Shown: positions 53,610 through 63,030 of the stretch, piece by piece
How positions within the stretch are numbered: the stretch's first letter is position 1
Layout of the letters: every line of letters begins with the position of its first letter
NCBI GenBank assembly: GCA_946222995.1
Contig: CAMIOS010000003.1
Coordinates: 94,643 to 158,642 of the forward strand
Origin: an uncultured Enhydrobacter sp.
GTDB taxonomy: Bacteria > Pseudomonadota > Gammaproteobacteria > Pseudomonadales > Moraxellaceae
Direction: 5' to 3'
Length of the DNA: 64,000 nucleotides
The notes under the pieces: generated by a model
The model's database searches: none
What the model was told of the DNA's origin: nothing
Seen by the model: only the letters and a program-made list of their open reading frames with translations
Made by a program: the position numbers and the translations under genes

Positions 53610-54059
53610 TTAAGGCAATACGCGTTTTAATGTCATACTACAGTTCTTGCCATCGGGATCATCACACCATTGCATAGTGTTATTGTCTTGCTTGATATAG
53701 GTCAAGAGGATATCGCCCGTTTGGTCAACTTGATTGCCTGAACAATCCATTGCATTGTTATCAAATTGCGTTTGCACCGCCAACACTGGCAAACCATCGC
53801 TCATTTGACTAAATAAATACTTACCAATGGTAAATTCTGCGCCACTTGAACCAAGAAATTGCAAATCTCGACCAAAGTTATAACGTTCTTGACAACCCGC
53901 AATTTTGGCATCTTTTAATTGTAATTGCCATTGCCCTGCGATACTTGGCAATGCATAGGTTGATACTTGGGCGACCTGAGTTTTAGGCTGATTGGTCAGA
54001 CTACCACCCATTGCTAACGTGGATAAAATACTCGCAAAACTGACTGCCATCAAGTCCAT
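53610..54059 (-). CDS. Secreted protein of unknown function, about 149 residues
   Basis: An AAGGAAA ribosome site 6-7 bases upstream supports the ATG at 54059. A short N-terminal hydrophobic stretch (MAVSFASILSTLAMGGS) looks like a signal peptide. The mature domain begins SIAGQWQLQL and has four cysteines (GCQERY, MDCSGN, MQWCDD, NCSM), so two disulfides are possible. The GQW start and beta-rich pattern recall small lipocalin-like or AprI/Inh protease-inhibitor proteins; an Inh-like role is only a possibility. It is divergent from the riboswitch and gcvT. Confidence 0.6.
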   Translation of the reverse strand: MDLMAVSFASILSTLAMGGSLTNQPKTQVAQVSTYALPSIAGQWQLQLKDAKIAGCQERYNFGRDLQFLGSSGAEFTIGKYLFSQMSDGLPVLAVQTQFDNNAMDCSGNQVDQTGDILLTYIKQDNNTMQWCDDPDGKNCSMTLKRVLP

Positions 54060-54225
54060 GAAATTTCCTTAATTTTTTCTTGATATTAGCGGTTATTTTA
54101 GCATATTGGCAGATAGATAACAGCATCCGATATATGCCTAACCATGATCCTTTACATCACTCTATAGGGTATATGCGTATTTGCCAGCTTTAAGCAAGCT
54201 TTTGCAAACTTGCATGAAAAATACC

Positions 54226-54254
54226 TTGTCAAACCCTAAAAATGTTAGCATAAT
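54226..54254 (+). promoter_or_regulatory. Sigma-70 promoter of the glycine riboswitch-gcvT unit
   Basis: TTGTCA (54226-54231) and CATAAT (54249-54254) are 17 bases apart and end 12 bases before the riboswitch begins. Confidence 0.65.
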
Positions 54255-54265
54255 AGCCAAAGATT

Positions 54266-54506
54266 TCAGGAGAGTATATCAAGCAATCAAACCCGATTGA
54301 TAGCGGATATCACCGAAGGCGTAAAAACCCTACAATCGCTCAGGTAAATGGACTGAAATTCCACTTTTATCTTCATTATCTATATTTGCTATCATAAAAG
54401 TGACAAATCTGGAGAGCGTGTTGCTAAAACACCACCGAAGGGGAAAAGATTTATTCATTATATGGAATAAATTGAAAATCTCAGGTTACAGGACAGATAG
54501 GGCAAT
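54266..54506 (+). promoter_or_regulatory. Tandem glycine riboswitch upstream of gcvT
   Basis: Two aptamers in a row show the conserved glycine-aptamer blocks. Aptamer 1 (about 54266-54358) has AGGAGAG, CACCGAAGG at 54311-54319, CTCAGGTA at 54339-54346 and GGACTGAAA. Aptamer 2 (about 54409-54506) has TCTGGAGAG, ACCGAAGGGG at 54434-54443, CTCAGGTTA at 54480-54488 and AGGACAGA. A bulged AAGC-AGC / GCTGCTT stem at about 54512-54543 may be the expression platform. Glycine binding is expected to turn on gcvT. Confidence 0.92.
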
Positions 54507-54596
54507 ACTCATAAGCCAGCAATGCAGGTTTATAGGGCTGCTTTATTTGAACTTTTACTAAGGTTTGCCTCTACTTACTCACGATAAGGATTTGTC

Positions 54597-55730
54597 ATGT
54601 CACAACCCAGCCAATCACTACAGCGCACCCCTTTTTATCAATCGCATATCGATAGTAATGGCAAAATTGTTGATTTTTCGGGATGGGAATTACCGATTCA
54701 TTACGGTTCACAAATCGCCGAACATGAAGCTGTGCGTACGGATGCTGGCATGTTTGATGTATCTCATATGGTGGTGACTGACATTGAAGGCAAGAATGCC
54801 AAAGCTTGGCTACAAAAACTGCTTGCCAATGATATTGCTAAAGCCAAATTTGTGGGCAAAGCCATTTATTCTGCCATGCTCAATGAGCAAGGCGGGGTGA
54901 TTGATGACCTTATCGCTTATCGTATGAATGAAGAAGAAACCCAATATCGTATCGTCTCCAACGCAGCTACTCGTGACAAAGACTTAGCCCAATTTGAAAC
55001 AGTGGGTAAAGACTTTGGTGTAACGATTACTGAACGCCCAGAACTCGCTATGCTTGCGATACAAGGTCCTAAGGCTATCGAAAAACTTGCCAAAGCCAAA
55101 CCTGCTTGGGCAGAAACGTTAACAGGCTTAAAGCCATTTGTTGGGGCTGATTTGACCAAAATTGAAGGCAAAGATTGGTTTGTTGCTAAAACTGGCTATA
55201 CAGGCGAAGATGGCGTGGAAGTTATTTTGCCATCACAACAAGCCAATGAATTTTTTAAGTTATTAAAAGGCAATGGTATTATGCCAACGGGTCTAGGTGC
55301 CCGAGATACCCTGCGTCTTGAAGCGGGTATGAACTTATATGGTCATGAAATGGATGAAACCATTAACCCTTATGAGTGTGGTATGGCATGGACATTGGCT
55401 CTCAAAGATGACCGTGATTTTATCGGGCGTAAAGCCATGCAAGATAAACAAGATAAAGCCGTTGCTGAGGGTAATGAGGTCATGCAAGTGGGGCTTGTAT
55501 TAGAGGGACGTGGCGTCTTGCGAGATGGCATGACCGTCACACTTGATAACGGCAAAACGGGCATCATTACCAGCGGTACATTTAGTCCAAGCTTAAAACA
55601 CTCAATCGCAATAGCTCGTATTCCAAAAACTGATACAACCACTGCCAAGGTGGATTTACGTGGGACACCGGCACAAGTACGTATCATTTCGTTACCGTTT
55701 GTTAGAAATGGCAAAAAACAATTTGCTTAA
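54597..55730 (+). CDS. gcvT: Glycine cleavage system T protein (aminomethyltransferase)
   Basis: GcvT takes the methylamine carried by lipoyl-GcvH, releases ammonia and makes 5,10-methylenetetrahydrofolate. The 377-residue protein has FSGWELPIHYGSQIAEHEAVRTDAGMFDVSHM at the start, the folate-site ARDTLRLEAGMNLYGHEMDE, and TSGTFSPSLKHSIAIARI near the end, all in family order. It starts 90 bases after the tandem glycine riboswitch, with AAGGA upstream of the ATG. gcvH and gcvP follow but are separated by other genes. Confidence 0.96.
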   Translation: MSQPSQSLQRTPFYQSHIDSNGKIVDFSGWELPIHYGSQIAEHEAVRTDAGMFDVSHMVVTDIEGKNAKAWLQKLLANDIAKAKFVGKAIYSAMLNEQGGVIDDLIAYRMNEEETQYRIVSNAATRDKDLAQFETVGKDFGVTITERPELAMLAIQGPKAIEKLAKAKPAWAETLTGLKPFVGADLTKIEGKDWFVAKTGYTGEDGVEVILPSQQANEFFKLLKGNGIMPTGLGARDTLRLEAGMNLYGHEMDETINPYECGMAWTLALKDDRDFIGRKAMQDKQDKAVAEGNEVMQVGLVLEGRGVLRDGMTVTLDNGKTGIITSGTFSPSLKHSIAIARIPKTDTTTAKVDLRGTPAQVRIISLPFVRNGKKQFA

Positions 55731-55852
55731 CATTTTATCGGTGTTAATATGCTTTTAACGCAAAAATTAGCGATTTTTACTTATCTATTTTTCAAGTTTT
55801 TGCGTTTTTATAATTTAATAATACATTATTGATAATTTAGAAGGCTTTTAAA

Positions 55853-56239
55853 ATGAAAAAATTATTTGTTATCGCACCGATGATTGCTATGCTAGCTGCT
55901 TGTAGTTCTGCCCCTATTGCACAGCCTACACCCTCACAAGTTCAAGCAATTCAAGCCAACTCACAAACCTTTAAATGTGATAATAACACTGAAGTGGTTG
56001 CCCTTTATACCAATCGCGATTCGGCAAATTTTGCAAATATAAAAGTTACTTCACCAATGTTAGGGCTAAATCAAGCTGCCTTAGTACTTAAACAAGACGT
56101 GGCTGGCTCGGGTGAGCGTTATACGACTACCAATGCAGATGGTTCAACCTTTTATGAATGGCATGCCAAAGGCGGTGATGCTATCTTTGCTGTTAATAAC
56201 AAAGGTACACAATATAATTTTGTTTGCCGTGCGGTATAA
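55853..56239 (+). CDS. Lipoprotein with MliC-like C-type lysozyme inhibitor domain
   Basis: The 128-residue product has a lipoprotein signal (MLAACSS, cysteine at ~17). The mature domain reads FKCDNNTEVVALY, then AALVLKQDVAGSGERYTTTNADG, EWHAKGGDAIF and a final cysteine in FVCRAV. This matches the MliC/PliC pattern, with an SGxxY loop that enters the lysozyme active site and one disulfide. Such proteins guard the cell wall against host lysozyme. The gene interrupts the gcv cluster between gcvT and gcvH. The family match is good, but function is not proven. Confidence 0.8.
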   Translation: MKKLFVIAPMIAMLAACSSAPIAQPTPSQVQAIQANSQTFKCDNNTEVVALYTNRDSANFANIKVTSPMLGLNQAALVLKQDVAGSGERYTTTNADGSTFYEWHAKGGDAIFAVNNKGTQYNFVCRAV

Positions 56240-56263
56240 AAATTAACTTTTGTATATTAATTA

Positions 56264-56310
56264 GCTTAAGGTCAACAGGTGACTACCGTTGACCTTAAGT
56301 TCAAATTTTA
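56264..56310 (+). terminator. Strong hairpin after the MliC-like gene
   Basis: A perfect 12-base stem, CTTAAGGTCAAC (56265-56276) and its complement (56288-56299), holds an 11-base loop that itself pairs GGT / ACC. The T-tract (TTCAAATTTT) is weak, so it may be a terminator or an mRNA end-protecting stem. Confidence 0.65.
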
Positions 56311-56393
56311 AGTTGAGTTTTTATTTGTTGAAATTATAAGTTAGTTTTTTGCTAAAGTAAAAGTCACGCTAATGTGAGGTTTTTGGAGGATTT

Positions 56394-56774
56394 ATGAGTC
56401 AAGTTCCTGCTGATTTAAAATATGTTGCGAGCCATGAATGGTTACGTCAAGAGGCTGATGGTTCGATTACTGTTGGTATTACCTACCATGCCCAAGACCT
56501 GTTAGGTGATATCGTGTATATTGAGCTACCAGACGTTGGGGATAATGTTGAAGCAGATGCTGAAATTGCGGTGGTAGAATCAGTCAAAGCTGCCTCAGAT
56601 GTGTATGCCCCTATTGCCGGTGAAATTCTTGAAGTGAACGAAGCGATCATAGATTCTCCTGAAATAGTTAATCAAGACCCTTATGGCGAAGGTTGGTTCT
56701 TTAAAATTAAACCTGAAAACGCGTCTGATTATGATGGTTTAATGGATGCGGATGAGTATCAAGATTCATTATAA
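56394..56774 (+). CDS. gcvH: Glycine cleavage system H protein
   Basis: GcvH carries the lipoyl arm that shuttles the aminomethyl group from GcvP to GcvT. The 126-residue protein has the lipoylated lysine at K65 (VESVKAASDVYAP), YVASHEWLR near the start, GDIVYIELPDVG, and the C-terminal GEGWFFKIKP. Its ribosome site TTGGAGGA is strong. It is separated from gcvT by the MliC-like gene and from gcvP by a nitroreductase gene. Confidence 0.97.
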   Translation: MSQVPADLKYVASHEWLRQEADGSITVGITYHAQDLLGDIVYIELPDVGDNVEADAEIAVVESVKAASDVYAPIAGEILEVNEAIIDSPEIVNQDPYGEGWFFKIKPENASDYDGLMDADEYQDSL

Positions 56775-56886
56775 AAAATGATCGCTTATTCTTTAAGGTA
56801 ATCTAGCGATTACCTTATTTTATTGTCAATTCTGTTTAATTTTTATCTCTCCTTGTTAACATTCTCCATGAAAAAAGAGCATCATT

Positions 56887-57621
56887 ATGTCTATCATTAC
56901 GCCGATTGCTGATCCCAAACAAGTCAATTTTTATGAAGTGGTGAGTAGTCGCCGTGCGGTGAGACGCTTTACTGATAAAGATATCCCATCGAATGTGTTA
57001 GACGCTTGTCTTGATATAGCAATGCTAGCACCCAGTTCTAGTAACTTACAGCCTTGGCAATTTTTGGTCATCGAATCGGACGATACCCGCAAAAAAGTGG
57101 TTGAATACTGTATGAGCCAAAATGCGGCTCGCACTGCTAACAAGTTAATTGTCGTAGTCGCTCGCACCGATACTTGGCGGCAAAATGCCAAAGATAATCT
57201 CACCTATTATCCAAGCTCACCTGTACCAAAAAGTGTTCAAGATTATTATGGTAAATTGATTCCTATAGCCATGACTCGCGGCACGCTAAATGTTTTTGCC
57301 CCCGCCAAGTGGGCAATGGCTCAAGCCGTTCGGCAAGTAAAAGGTGCAATGGTTGAGCCAATGTATAACAGCGAGGATTTAAAAAATTGGGCGTTGACGA
57401 GTACAGCTTTGGCTTGTCAAAATCTTATGCTGGCTTTTCGGGCTTATGGTTTTGATAGCTGTCCGATGGGTGGCTTTGATGAGCCCCAGTTAAAAAAATT
57501 GCTTGATTTAAACGATGAGCAACATATTTGTATGGTGATCGCTGCCGGTGAGCGAGACGAGCGTGGTATCTATAGCAAGCAATATCGCTTTGAGCGTGAG
57601 CGGTTTATTAAAACTCTATAG
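56887..57621 (+). CDS. Nitroreductase family protein
   Basis: The 244-residue protein is a flavin-dependent nitroreductase-like enzyme. The FMN-binding start SRRAVRRFTDKDIP and APSSSNLQPWQF are clear, and the second FMN area is ALACQNLMLAFRAYGFDSCPMGGFDEPQL. These enzymes reduce nitro groups, quinones or other electron acceptors with NAD(P)H; the natural substrate is unknown. It lies between gcvH and gcvP on the same strand but has its own spacing of over 100 bases on both sides. Confidence 0.9.
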   Translation: MSIITPIADPKQVNFYEVVSSRRAVRRFTDKDIPSNVLDACLDIAMLAPSSSNLQPWQFLVIESDDTRKKVVEYCMSQNAARTANKLIVVVARTDTWRQNAKDNLTYYPSSPVPKSVQDYYGKLIPIAMTRGTLNVFAPAKWAMAQAVRQVKGAMVEPMYNSEDLKNWALTSTALACQNLMLAFRAYGFDSCPMGGFDEPQLKKLLDLNDEQHICMVIAAGERDERGIYSKQYRFERERFIKTL

Positions 57622-57862
57622 TTATTCGTTAACAGCCATTGATAAACTAGTTTAGAAGCGATATCAAACGATAACTTTAAGTTTAATATTATGAGTTATT
57701 AAATTCTTTGTATGCTTAAAGGTCTTTAAAGTTAAATTTAATTATTAGATTTACTAAGTTAACCTATTATTTGGCTGTTAAATATCTTTTATCAAAAGAA
57801 GCATGAGAGTTAACCCATTACTCGTCAATTCAACATATCACCGCTATCAAACTCTTGAGGTT

Positions 57863-57969
57863 TTATCCACAGTTATTTAGTCGCCTATTAAATTTAATAG
57901 GCAAATAATTTTTGGAAATTTCAAAGACACAAGTGAATGTATCGTAAGCATATACGTTGTACATTCACT
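57863..57969. promoter_or_regulatory. Palindromic region before gcvP
   Basis: This stretch holds a perfect DnaA-box sequence TTATCCACA (57863-57871), a perfect 20-base palindrome (57883-57902, GCCTATTAAA and complement), and a long inverted repeat, AGTGAATGTA (57932-57941) / TACATTCACT (57960-57969), with CGTA / TACG inside it. The last lies about 40 bases before gcvP and may be an operator. Confidence 0.5.
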
Positions 57970-58010
57970 GGTAAAAATTTTACTGCCACGCCTTCAACAA
58001 GGAAATTTTT

Positions 58011-60896
58011 ATGAGCCAAAACTTTTCTACCTTTAGCGATGTTTTTCATCACACTGCCTTTGTCGAGCGTCATATTGGGGCGAATATAGATGAAACACAA
58101 GCGTTATTAAAAGCAGTGGGCTATGAGGACATGCAAGCATTTATTGATGCCACTGTCCCTGCCGCGGTTAAAATGCCACAACCGCTAAACCTGGCAAAGA
58201 GTATGACAGAACATGAAGCCATCGCTAAAATTCGTGGTTTGGCAGATAAAATCAAAGTTAATAAAAGCTATATTGGCTTGGGTTATTATCCCACTCGCCT
58301 GCCCGCTGTCATTCAACGCAACGTGTTAGAAAACCCAGGTTGGTACACGGCTTATACGCCCTACCAAGCAGAAATCGCCCAAGGTCGCCTTGAAGCGTTA
58401 TTAAATTTCCAACAAGTATGTATTGATTTGACCGGCTTGGAACTGGCTGGGGCAAGCCTGCTTGACGAAGCCACCGCTGCCGCTGAAGCCATGGCAATGG
58501 CAAAACGCCTTAGCAAAAACAAGTCAAACCAATATTTTGTCGATGAACGCATTTACCCACAAACGCTTGATGTTATTCGCACCCGTGCCAAATACTTTGG
58601 TTGGGATGTGGTTGTGGGCGATTTTGAAACAGCAAAAAATGGCGATTTCTTTGGGGCGATTTTCCAATACGTGGGAAAAGATGGTGATGTCGTTGATTTG
58701 ACAGATATTATTAGCGCCATTAAAGCCAAAAACACCGATACCCAAATTGCTGTTGCCGCGGATGTGATGAGTTTGGTGCTATTAAAATCACCTGCTGAAA
58801 TGGGCGCGGATGTGGCATTGGGTAATACCCAACGTTTTGGTGTCCCGATGGGCTTTGGCGGTCCTCATGCGGCGTACTTTGCCTTTACCGATAAGGCGAA
58901 ACGCTCTGCCCCTGGACGCATTATTGGCGTATCGGTGGATGCGCAAGGTAAGCCAGCCCTACGAATGGCTTTACAAACCCGTGAACAACATATTCGCCGT
59001 GAAAAAGCCAATTCCAATATTTGTACGTCCCAAGTATTGCTCGCGAATTTAGCAGGGATGTATGCCGTTTATCACGGTAGCGCGGGCGTGAAACGCATTG
59101 CCACTCGTATCCATGCGTTAGCCACTGCCTTTGCCAATGCAATTAAAGCAGCGGGCTTAACCGTCGTGCATCCGCAATTTTTTGATACAGTGATGGTAAA
59201 AACCGATGGGCACACCGAGCAAATTTATCAAAATGCGTTAAATGTGGGTTTTAATCTGCGTAAAGTCGATGAACAGCACCTTGCGGTTGCATTTCATGAA
59301 GTCAGTGATAGTCAAGATTTTGAAATTTTAACCCAATTATTTACTGGTAAAGCCGTTGAATTGCCCCATGAATTGGTCATTAGTTTAGATAAAGCCGTGC
59401 TGCGTACCGATGCGATTTTGACCCATGCGGTATTTAATAGTCACCATACTGAACACGAAATGCTGCGTTATCTTAAAAAACTGGAAAATAAAGATTTGGC
59501 GATGAATCATAGCATGATTTCACTGGGTTCTTGTACCATGAAACTTAATGCCACGAGCGAAATGTTGCCGATTACCTGGAATGAGTTCGCCAATGTGCAT
59601 CCGTTTGCACCACGTGACCAAGTCGGTGGCTATCTTGAAATGATTAACGGCTTGCAAGCGCAATTAAAAGCGATTACAGGGTTTGATGAAATCTCAATGC
59701 AGCCAAACTCCGGCGCATCGGGTGAATATGCAGGTCTGCTTGCCATTCGTCGTTATCATGAAAGCTTGGGACAAACCAACCGTAATATCTGTTTAATCCC
59801 TCGTTCTGCTCACGGTACCAATCCTGCGACGGCTCAAATGATGGGTATGCAAGTCGTCGTGGTCGCCACCGATGACAATGGGAATGTGGATATTGCAGAC
59901 TTGACTGCCAAAGCCGAACAACATAGCGAAAACTTAGGGGCGTTGATGATTACTTACCCCTCGACCCATGGGGTATTTGAGGAAGGTATTCGCGATATTT
60001 GTGCGCTTATCCACCAGCATGGTGGACAGGTCTATATGGACGGGGCAAATATGAACGCCCAAGTCGGTATCATGCAACCTGCCGAAGTCGGTGCTGATGT
60101 ACTACACATGAACCTGCATAAAACTTTTTGTATCCCACACGGCGGCGGCGGTCCTGGTATGGGACCTATTGGCTTAAAATCGCATCTTGCACCCTTTATC
60201 GCCAATCATATCGTCGCCCCTGTACCCAATGCGCAAGTAGGCATGAGTGCAGTTTCGGCAGCGCCGTTTGGCTCGGCAAGTATTTTACCGATTTCATGGA
60301 TGTATATTACCATGATGGGCAGTGATGGTTTACGCCAAGCCACCGAAAATGCGTTATTAAAGGCCAACTATGTGGCATCACAGTTAAAAGATGATTATCC
60401 GGTACTTTATACCGGTAAAAATGGCCGTGTGGCGCATGAATGTATCATTGACATTCGCCCATTAAAAGCTGATACAGGCATTACCGAAGTCGATATTGCC
60501 AAACGCTTGATGGACTATGGTTTCCATGCCCCAACCATGTCATTCCCTGTGGCAGGTACGCTGATGATTGAGCCGACTGAATCTGAAAGCAAAGCTGAGT
60601 TAGACCGTTTTAGCGCTGCATTAAAGCAAATCAAACGTGAAGCCATCAAAGTCAAAAATGGTGAATGGACAGCCGATGACAATCCATTAGTCAATGCACC
60701 GCACACCGCTCAGGTGTTAATGGGTGAATGGCATCGTGGCTATAGTCGTGACGTGGCGGCTTACCCACTTGACTATATTCGTGAAAATAAATTCTGGCCG
60801 TCTGTCAGCCGTGTTGATGACGTGTATGGCGATAAAAACTTGATTTGTAGCTGTCCGGATGTAGCGAGCTATGAAAATGGCGAAATCGCTGAATAG
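58011..60896 (+). CDS. gcvP: Glycine dehydrogenase (decarboxylating), glycine cleavage P protein
   Basis: GcvP uses PLP to decarboxylate glycine and load the aminomethyl group on GcvH. The 961-residue protein is the long, single-chain form of gammaproteobacteria, with two homologous halves. The PLP lysine is in NLHKTFCIPHGGGGPG (near residue 705). Other marks are FVERHIG at the start, YTPYQAEIAQGRLEALLNFQ, and QPNSGASGEYAGL. It has no riboswitch of its own but a palindromic leader, and it ends at a clear terminator. Confidence 0.97.
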   Translation: MSQNFSTFSDVFHHTAFVERHIGANIDETQALLKAVGYEDMQAFIDATVPAAVKMPQPLNLAKSMTEHEAIAKIRGLADKIKVNKSYIGLGYYPTRLPAVIQRNVLENPGWYTAYTPYQAEIAQGRLEALLNFQQVCIDLTGLELAGASLLDEATAAAEAMAMAKRLSKNKSNQYFVDERIYPQTLDVIRTRAKYFGWDVVVGDFETAKNGDFFGAIFQYVGKDGDVVDLTDIISAIKAKNTDTQIAVAADVMSLVLLKSPAEMGADVALGNTQRFGVPMGFGGPHAAYFAFTDKAKRSAPGRIIGVSVDAQGKPALRMALQTREQHIRREKANSNICTSQVLLANLAGMYAVYHGSAGVKRIATRIHALATAFANAIKAAGLTVVHPQFFDTVMVKTDGHTEQIYQNALNVGFNLRKVDEQHLAVAFHEVSDSQDFEILTQLFTGKAVELPHELVISLDKAVLRTDAILTHAVFNSHHTEHEMLRYLKKLENKDLAMNHSMISLGSCTMKLNATSEMLPITWNEFANVHPFAPRDQVGGYLEMINGLQAQLKAITGFDEISMQPNSGASGEYAGLLAIRRYHESLGQTNRNICLIPRSAHGTNPATAQMMGMQVVVVATDDNGNVDIADLTAKAEQHSENLGALMITYPSTHGVFEEGIRDICALIHQHGGQVYMDGANMNAQVGIMQPAEVGADVLHMNLHKTFCIPHGGGGPGMGPIGLKSHLAPFIANHIVAPVPNAQVGMSAVSAAPFGSASILPISWMYITMMGSDGLRQATENALLKANYVASQLKDDYPVLYTGKNGRVAHECIIDIRPLKADTGITEVDIAKRLMDYGFHAPTMSFPVAGTLMIEPTESESKAELDRFSAALKQIKREAIKVKNGEWTADDNPLVNAPHTAQVLMGEWHRGYSRDVAAYPLDYIRENKFWPSVSRVDDVYGDKNLICSCPDVASYENGEIAE

Positions 60897-60908
60897 ACCT
60901 TAGTTTCA

Positions 60909-60944
60909 TAAAAAAACCGTATCAATCTAGATACGGTTTTTTAT
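60909..60944 (+). terminator. Terminator of gcvP
   Basis: AAAAAACCGTATC / GATACGGTTTTTT hairpin with an AATCTA loop, about 15 bases after the stop codon. Confidence 0.9.
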
Positions 60945-60997
60945 TCAAGGCAATTTCTTTTACAATAAAAAATTGCAAACTATTGTTAATTAAAATG

Positions 60998-62227
60998 TCA
61001 AATTGGTGGATTTAAATTGGATAGTTTATTGGATTTTATTTCCTTTTCATCACCCTCAGCAATGACATTTTGCAAAATCGGTACAAGGTGTTGTATTAAC
61101 CAATCATACCGCCAGCCTTTTAGCCATGGGGACAAAACGGGTGTTTCATCCGCTAATACATAAGCGTATAACTCAGATAACCATTTTTTTCGTATCAAAA
61201 TATTTTCGTTAATATCCAAACTATTGGCATAGTCAATGATTTTTTGCTGTAGCTGCTTTTGTACCGAATCTGACAAACTGCGATATGGTAACGGCAAGGC
61301 TGGCGGATATGTCGACTCATCCGCTTTTCGTATTTCCTCAACGATTTTTAAGATCTCTTGCCCATACATACGAATCACGTTCGGTTTGGTCGAGGTAAAG
61401 CCGAGTTGCTTCATGCTATGTGGTGGTTTTTCGATGATTTCTCGCAATGCTTGTGGACGCAAAATCTGGGTACGGGGTTTATTAATCGATTTGGCTAATT
61501 GTTCTCGCCATTCACATAACGCTTGCAACATGGCGAGTTGCTGCGGGGTGTCTCGAAAATCTGCCACAGTTAAATATTGCTCATTGTCTGGCGTGATAAA
61601 ATGCTCATATAACTCAGCTGTGTAACTCTGGCAATCTTCCACCGCAAATTCCCATAACTTTTGGGCGGTTAGCTGGGCTTTGATTTCATCGAATAATGGC
61701 AATAGATACCGCACATCGTCAGCGGCGTACTGCTCTTGTTCATAGGTCAAGGGGCGTTGCAGCCAGTCGGATTGGCTTTCACCCTTATCGACATAAATAC
61801 CAAGCGTGTCTTGTAGCGATTTTTGATAACCCATCGACCCCTCGCCTGTCAAAAATCCCAGCCCGATCTGGGTGTCAAATACATTGGTCAAGGCGGGCAA
61901 ATTTGACAATAAATAATAAATGCCCAAGTCTTCGCCACAAGCATGAAGCACCATAGTCGGCACATCAGCAATGACTTCCCAAAGTTCTTCTAAGTACAGT
62001 TTTGGGGCGTCAATTAAATAAATGGCGTTGCCTGTGTTGATTTGGATCAAGGCGAGAATGGGAAAAAAAGTGTCCCGCTTGATAAATTCGGTATCAAGGG
62101 CGATGGTATTAACCGTTTCAATTTCATCGAGTAAATTAAACAACTCGTCTTGGGTTTTGACCCAATTTACGGGAAGTTCTTTAAGTTCTTGTTGTTCAAA
62201 AGGTGTTAACGGTTGGTGGGTGAGCAT
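60998..62227 (-). CDS. rnd: Ribonuclease D
   Basis: RNase D trims tRNA 3' ends. The start at 62227 (MLTHQPLTPFEQQ) gives 409 residues. An ATG 35 codons earlier (62332) would overlap recR and add a stretch unlike the family. GGA lies 7 bases upstream of 62227, a weak ribosome site. The DEDDy acids are in ALDTEF (Exo I), HACGEDLGIYYLL (Exo II) and YAADDVRYLLPL (Exo III, with tyrosine). An HRDC-like domain follows (LCEWREQLAKSINKPRTQIL). It follows recR closely on the same strand. Confidence 0.92.
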   Translation of the reverse strand: MLTHQPLTPFEQQELKELPVNWVKTQDELFNLLDEIETVNTIALDTEFIKRDTFFPILALIQINTGNAIYLIDAPKLYLEELWEVIADVPTMVLHACGEDLGIYYLLSNLPALTNVFDTQIGLGFLTGEGSMGYQKSLQDTLGIYVDKGESQSDWLQRPLTYEQEQYAADDVRYLLPLFDEIKAQLTAQKLWEFAVEDCQSYTAELYEHFITPDNEQYLTVADFRDTPQQLAMLQALCEWREQLAKSINKPRTQILRPQALREIIEKPPHSMKQLGFTSTKPNVIRMYGQEILKIVEEIRKADESTYPPALPLPYRSLSDSVQKQLQQKIIDYANSLDINENILIRKKWLSELYAYVLADETPVLSPWLKGWRYDWLIQHLVPILQNVIAEGDEKEIKSNKLSNLNPPI

Positions 62228-62297
62228 GGTATTATCCAAAATTTTTTTATTATTGTATGCGAAATTAAACAGCGAAACACTAGGCGATAAAACAAAA

Positions 62298-62906
62298 TTA
62301 TAATTTGCCCCGATTTTGTAAGGCTTGTCCAAGCGTCATCGCATCAAGGTATTCAAGCTCACCCCCCATTGGAATCCCTTGGGCAATGCGAGTAATATTT
62401 TTCACATACGGCTTGACCGCTTCGCTGATAAAATGGGCAGTCGTTTGCCCTTCTACCGTGGTACTGGTTGCCATAATTACTTCATCTACCGCTCTTTCTT
62501 CTTGGGCATGGCGTTTTAATAAATCAATTAACTGTCCCACGCCCAATTGTTCCGCCCCAATGCCATCAATCGGCGATAGATGCCCGCCCAACACAAAATA
62601 TTTGCCATTAAAATTGGCAGTCTGCTCGATGGCAACCATATCGGCGGCGGTCTCAACAATACACAGCACGTTGTCATTGCGGCGTGGGTCGCTACATATC
62701 GGGCAAATATCATCGTCTGACAAGCCACGACAAATATGACATTGTTTAATCTCATGCATTGCCACCATCAAAGCTTCACCCAACGCTTGTCCTTGTGGAC
62801 GTTTATAGGTGAGCAAATGCAATGCCATGCGTTGGGCGGATTTATTGCCAACACCAGGTAATACTTTGAGCTGTTTGACCAATTCATCAAATTTTGGGGT
62901 TAGCAT
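62298..62906 (-). CDS. recR: Recombination mediator RecR
   Basis: RecR acts with RecO and RecF to load RecA at gaps. The 202-residue protein has the helix-hairpin-helix start (LPGVGNKSAQRMALHLL), the four-cysteine zinc finger (CHICRGLSDDDICPIC), the Toprim domain (LCIVETAADMVAIE, then HLSPIDGIG) and Walker-like TLGQAL near the end. It follows ybaB after a terminator. The usual dnaX-ybaB-recR order is reduced here: dnaX is not upstream. Confidence 0.96.
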   Translation of the reverse strand: MLTPKFDELVKQLKVLPGVGNKSAQRMALHLLTYKRPQGQALGEALMVAMHEIKQCHICRGLSDDDICPICSDPRRNDNVLCIVETAADMVAIEQTANFNGKYFVLGGHLSPIDGIGAEQLGVGQLIDLLKRHAQEERAVDEVIMATSTTVEGQTTAHFISEAVKPYVKNITRIAQGIPMGGELEYLDAMTLGQALQNRGKL

Positions 62907-62928
62907 AGAATTTTGCTCGCTTAAAAAA

Positions 62929-62958
62929 TTAAAAAGCCGATAAAATATCAGCTTTTTA
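62929..62958 (-). terminator. Terminator-like hairpin between ybaB and recR
   Basis: AAAAAGC(C)GATA / TATC(A)GCTTTTT hairpin with one mismatch and T-run. It could partly separate recR from ybaB transcription. Confidence 0.7.
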
Positions 62959-63030
62959 TGGGGTTAATAAGGGCTAAAAACAATGAGATTTTACCGCTTA
63001 TTTTGCCGAAATTGTCTTAATTTTTATCGC

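Noticed and set aside
57863..57871. Origin of replication, because of a perfect DnaA box
   Set aside because: Only one box was seen, and dnaA, dnaN or gidA are not nearby. The AT-rich setting alone is not enough.
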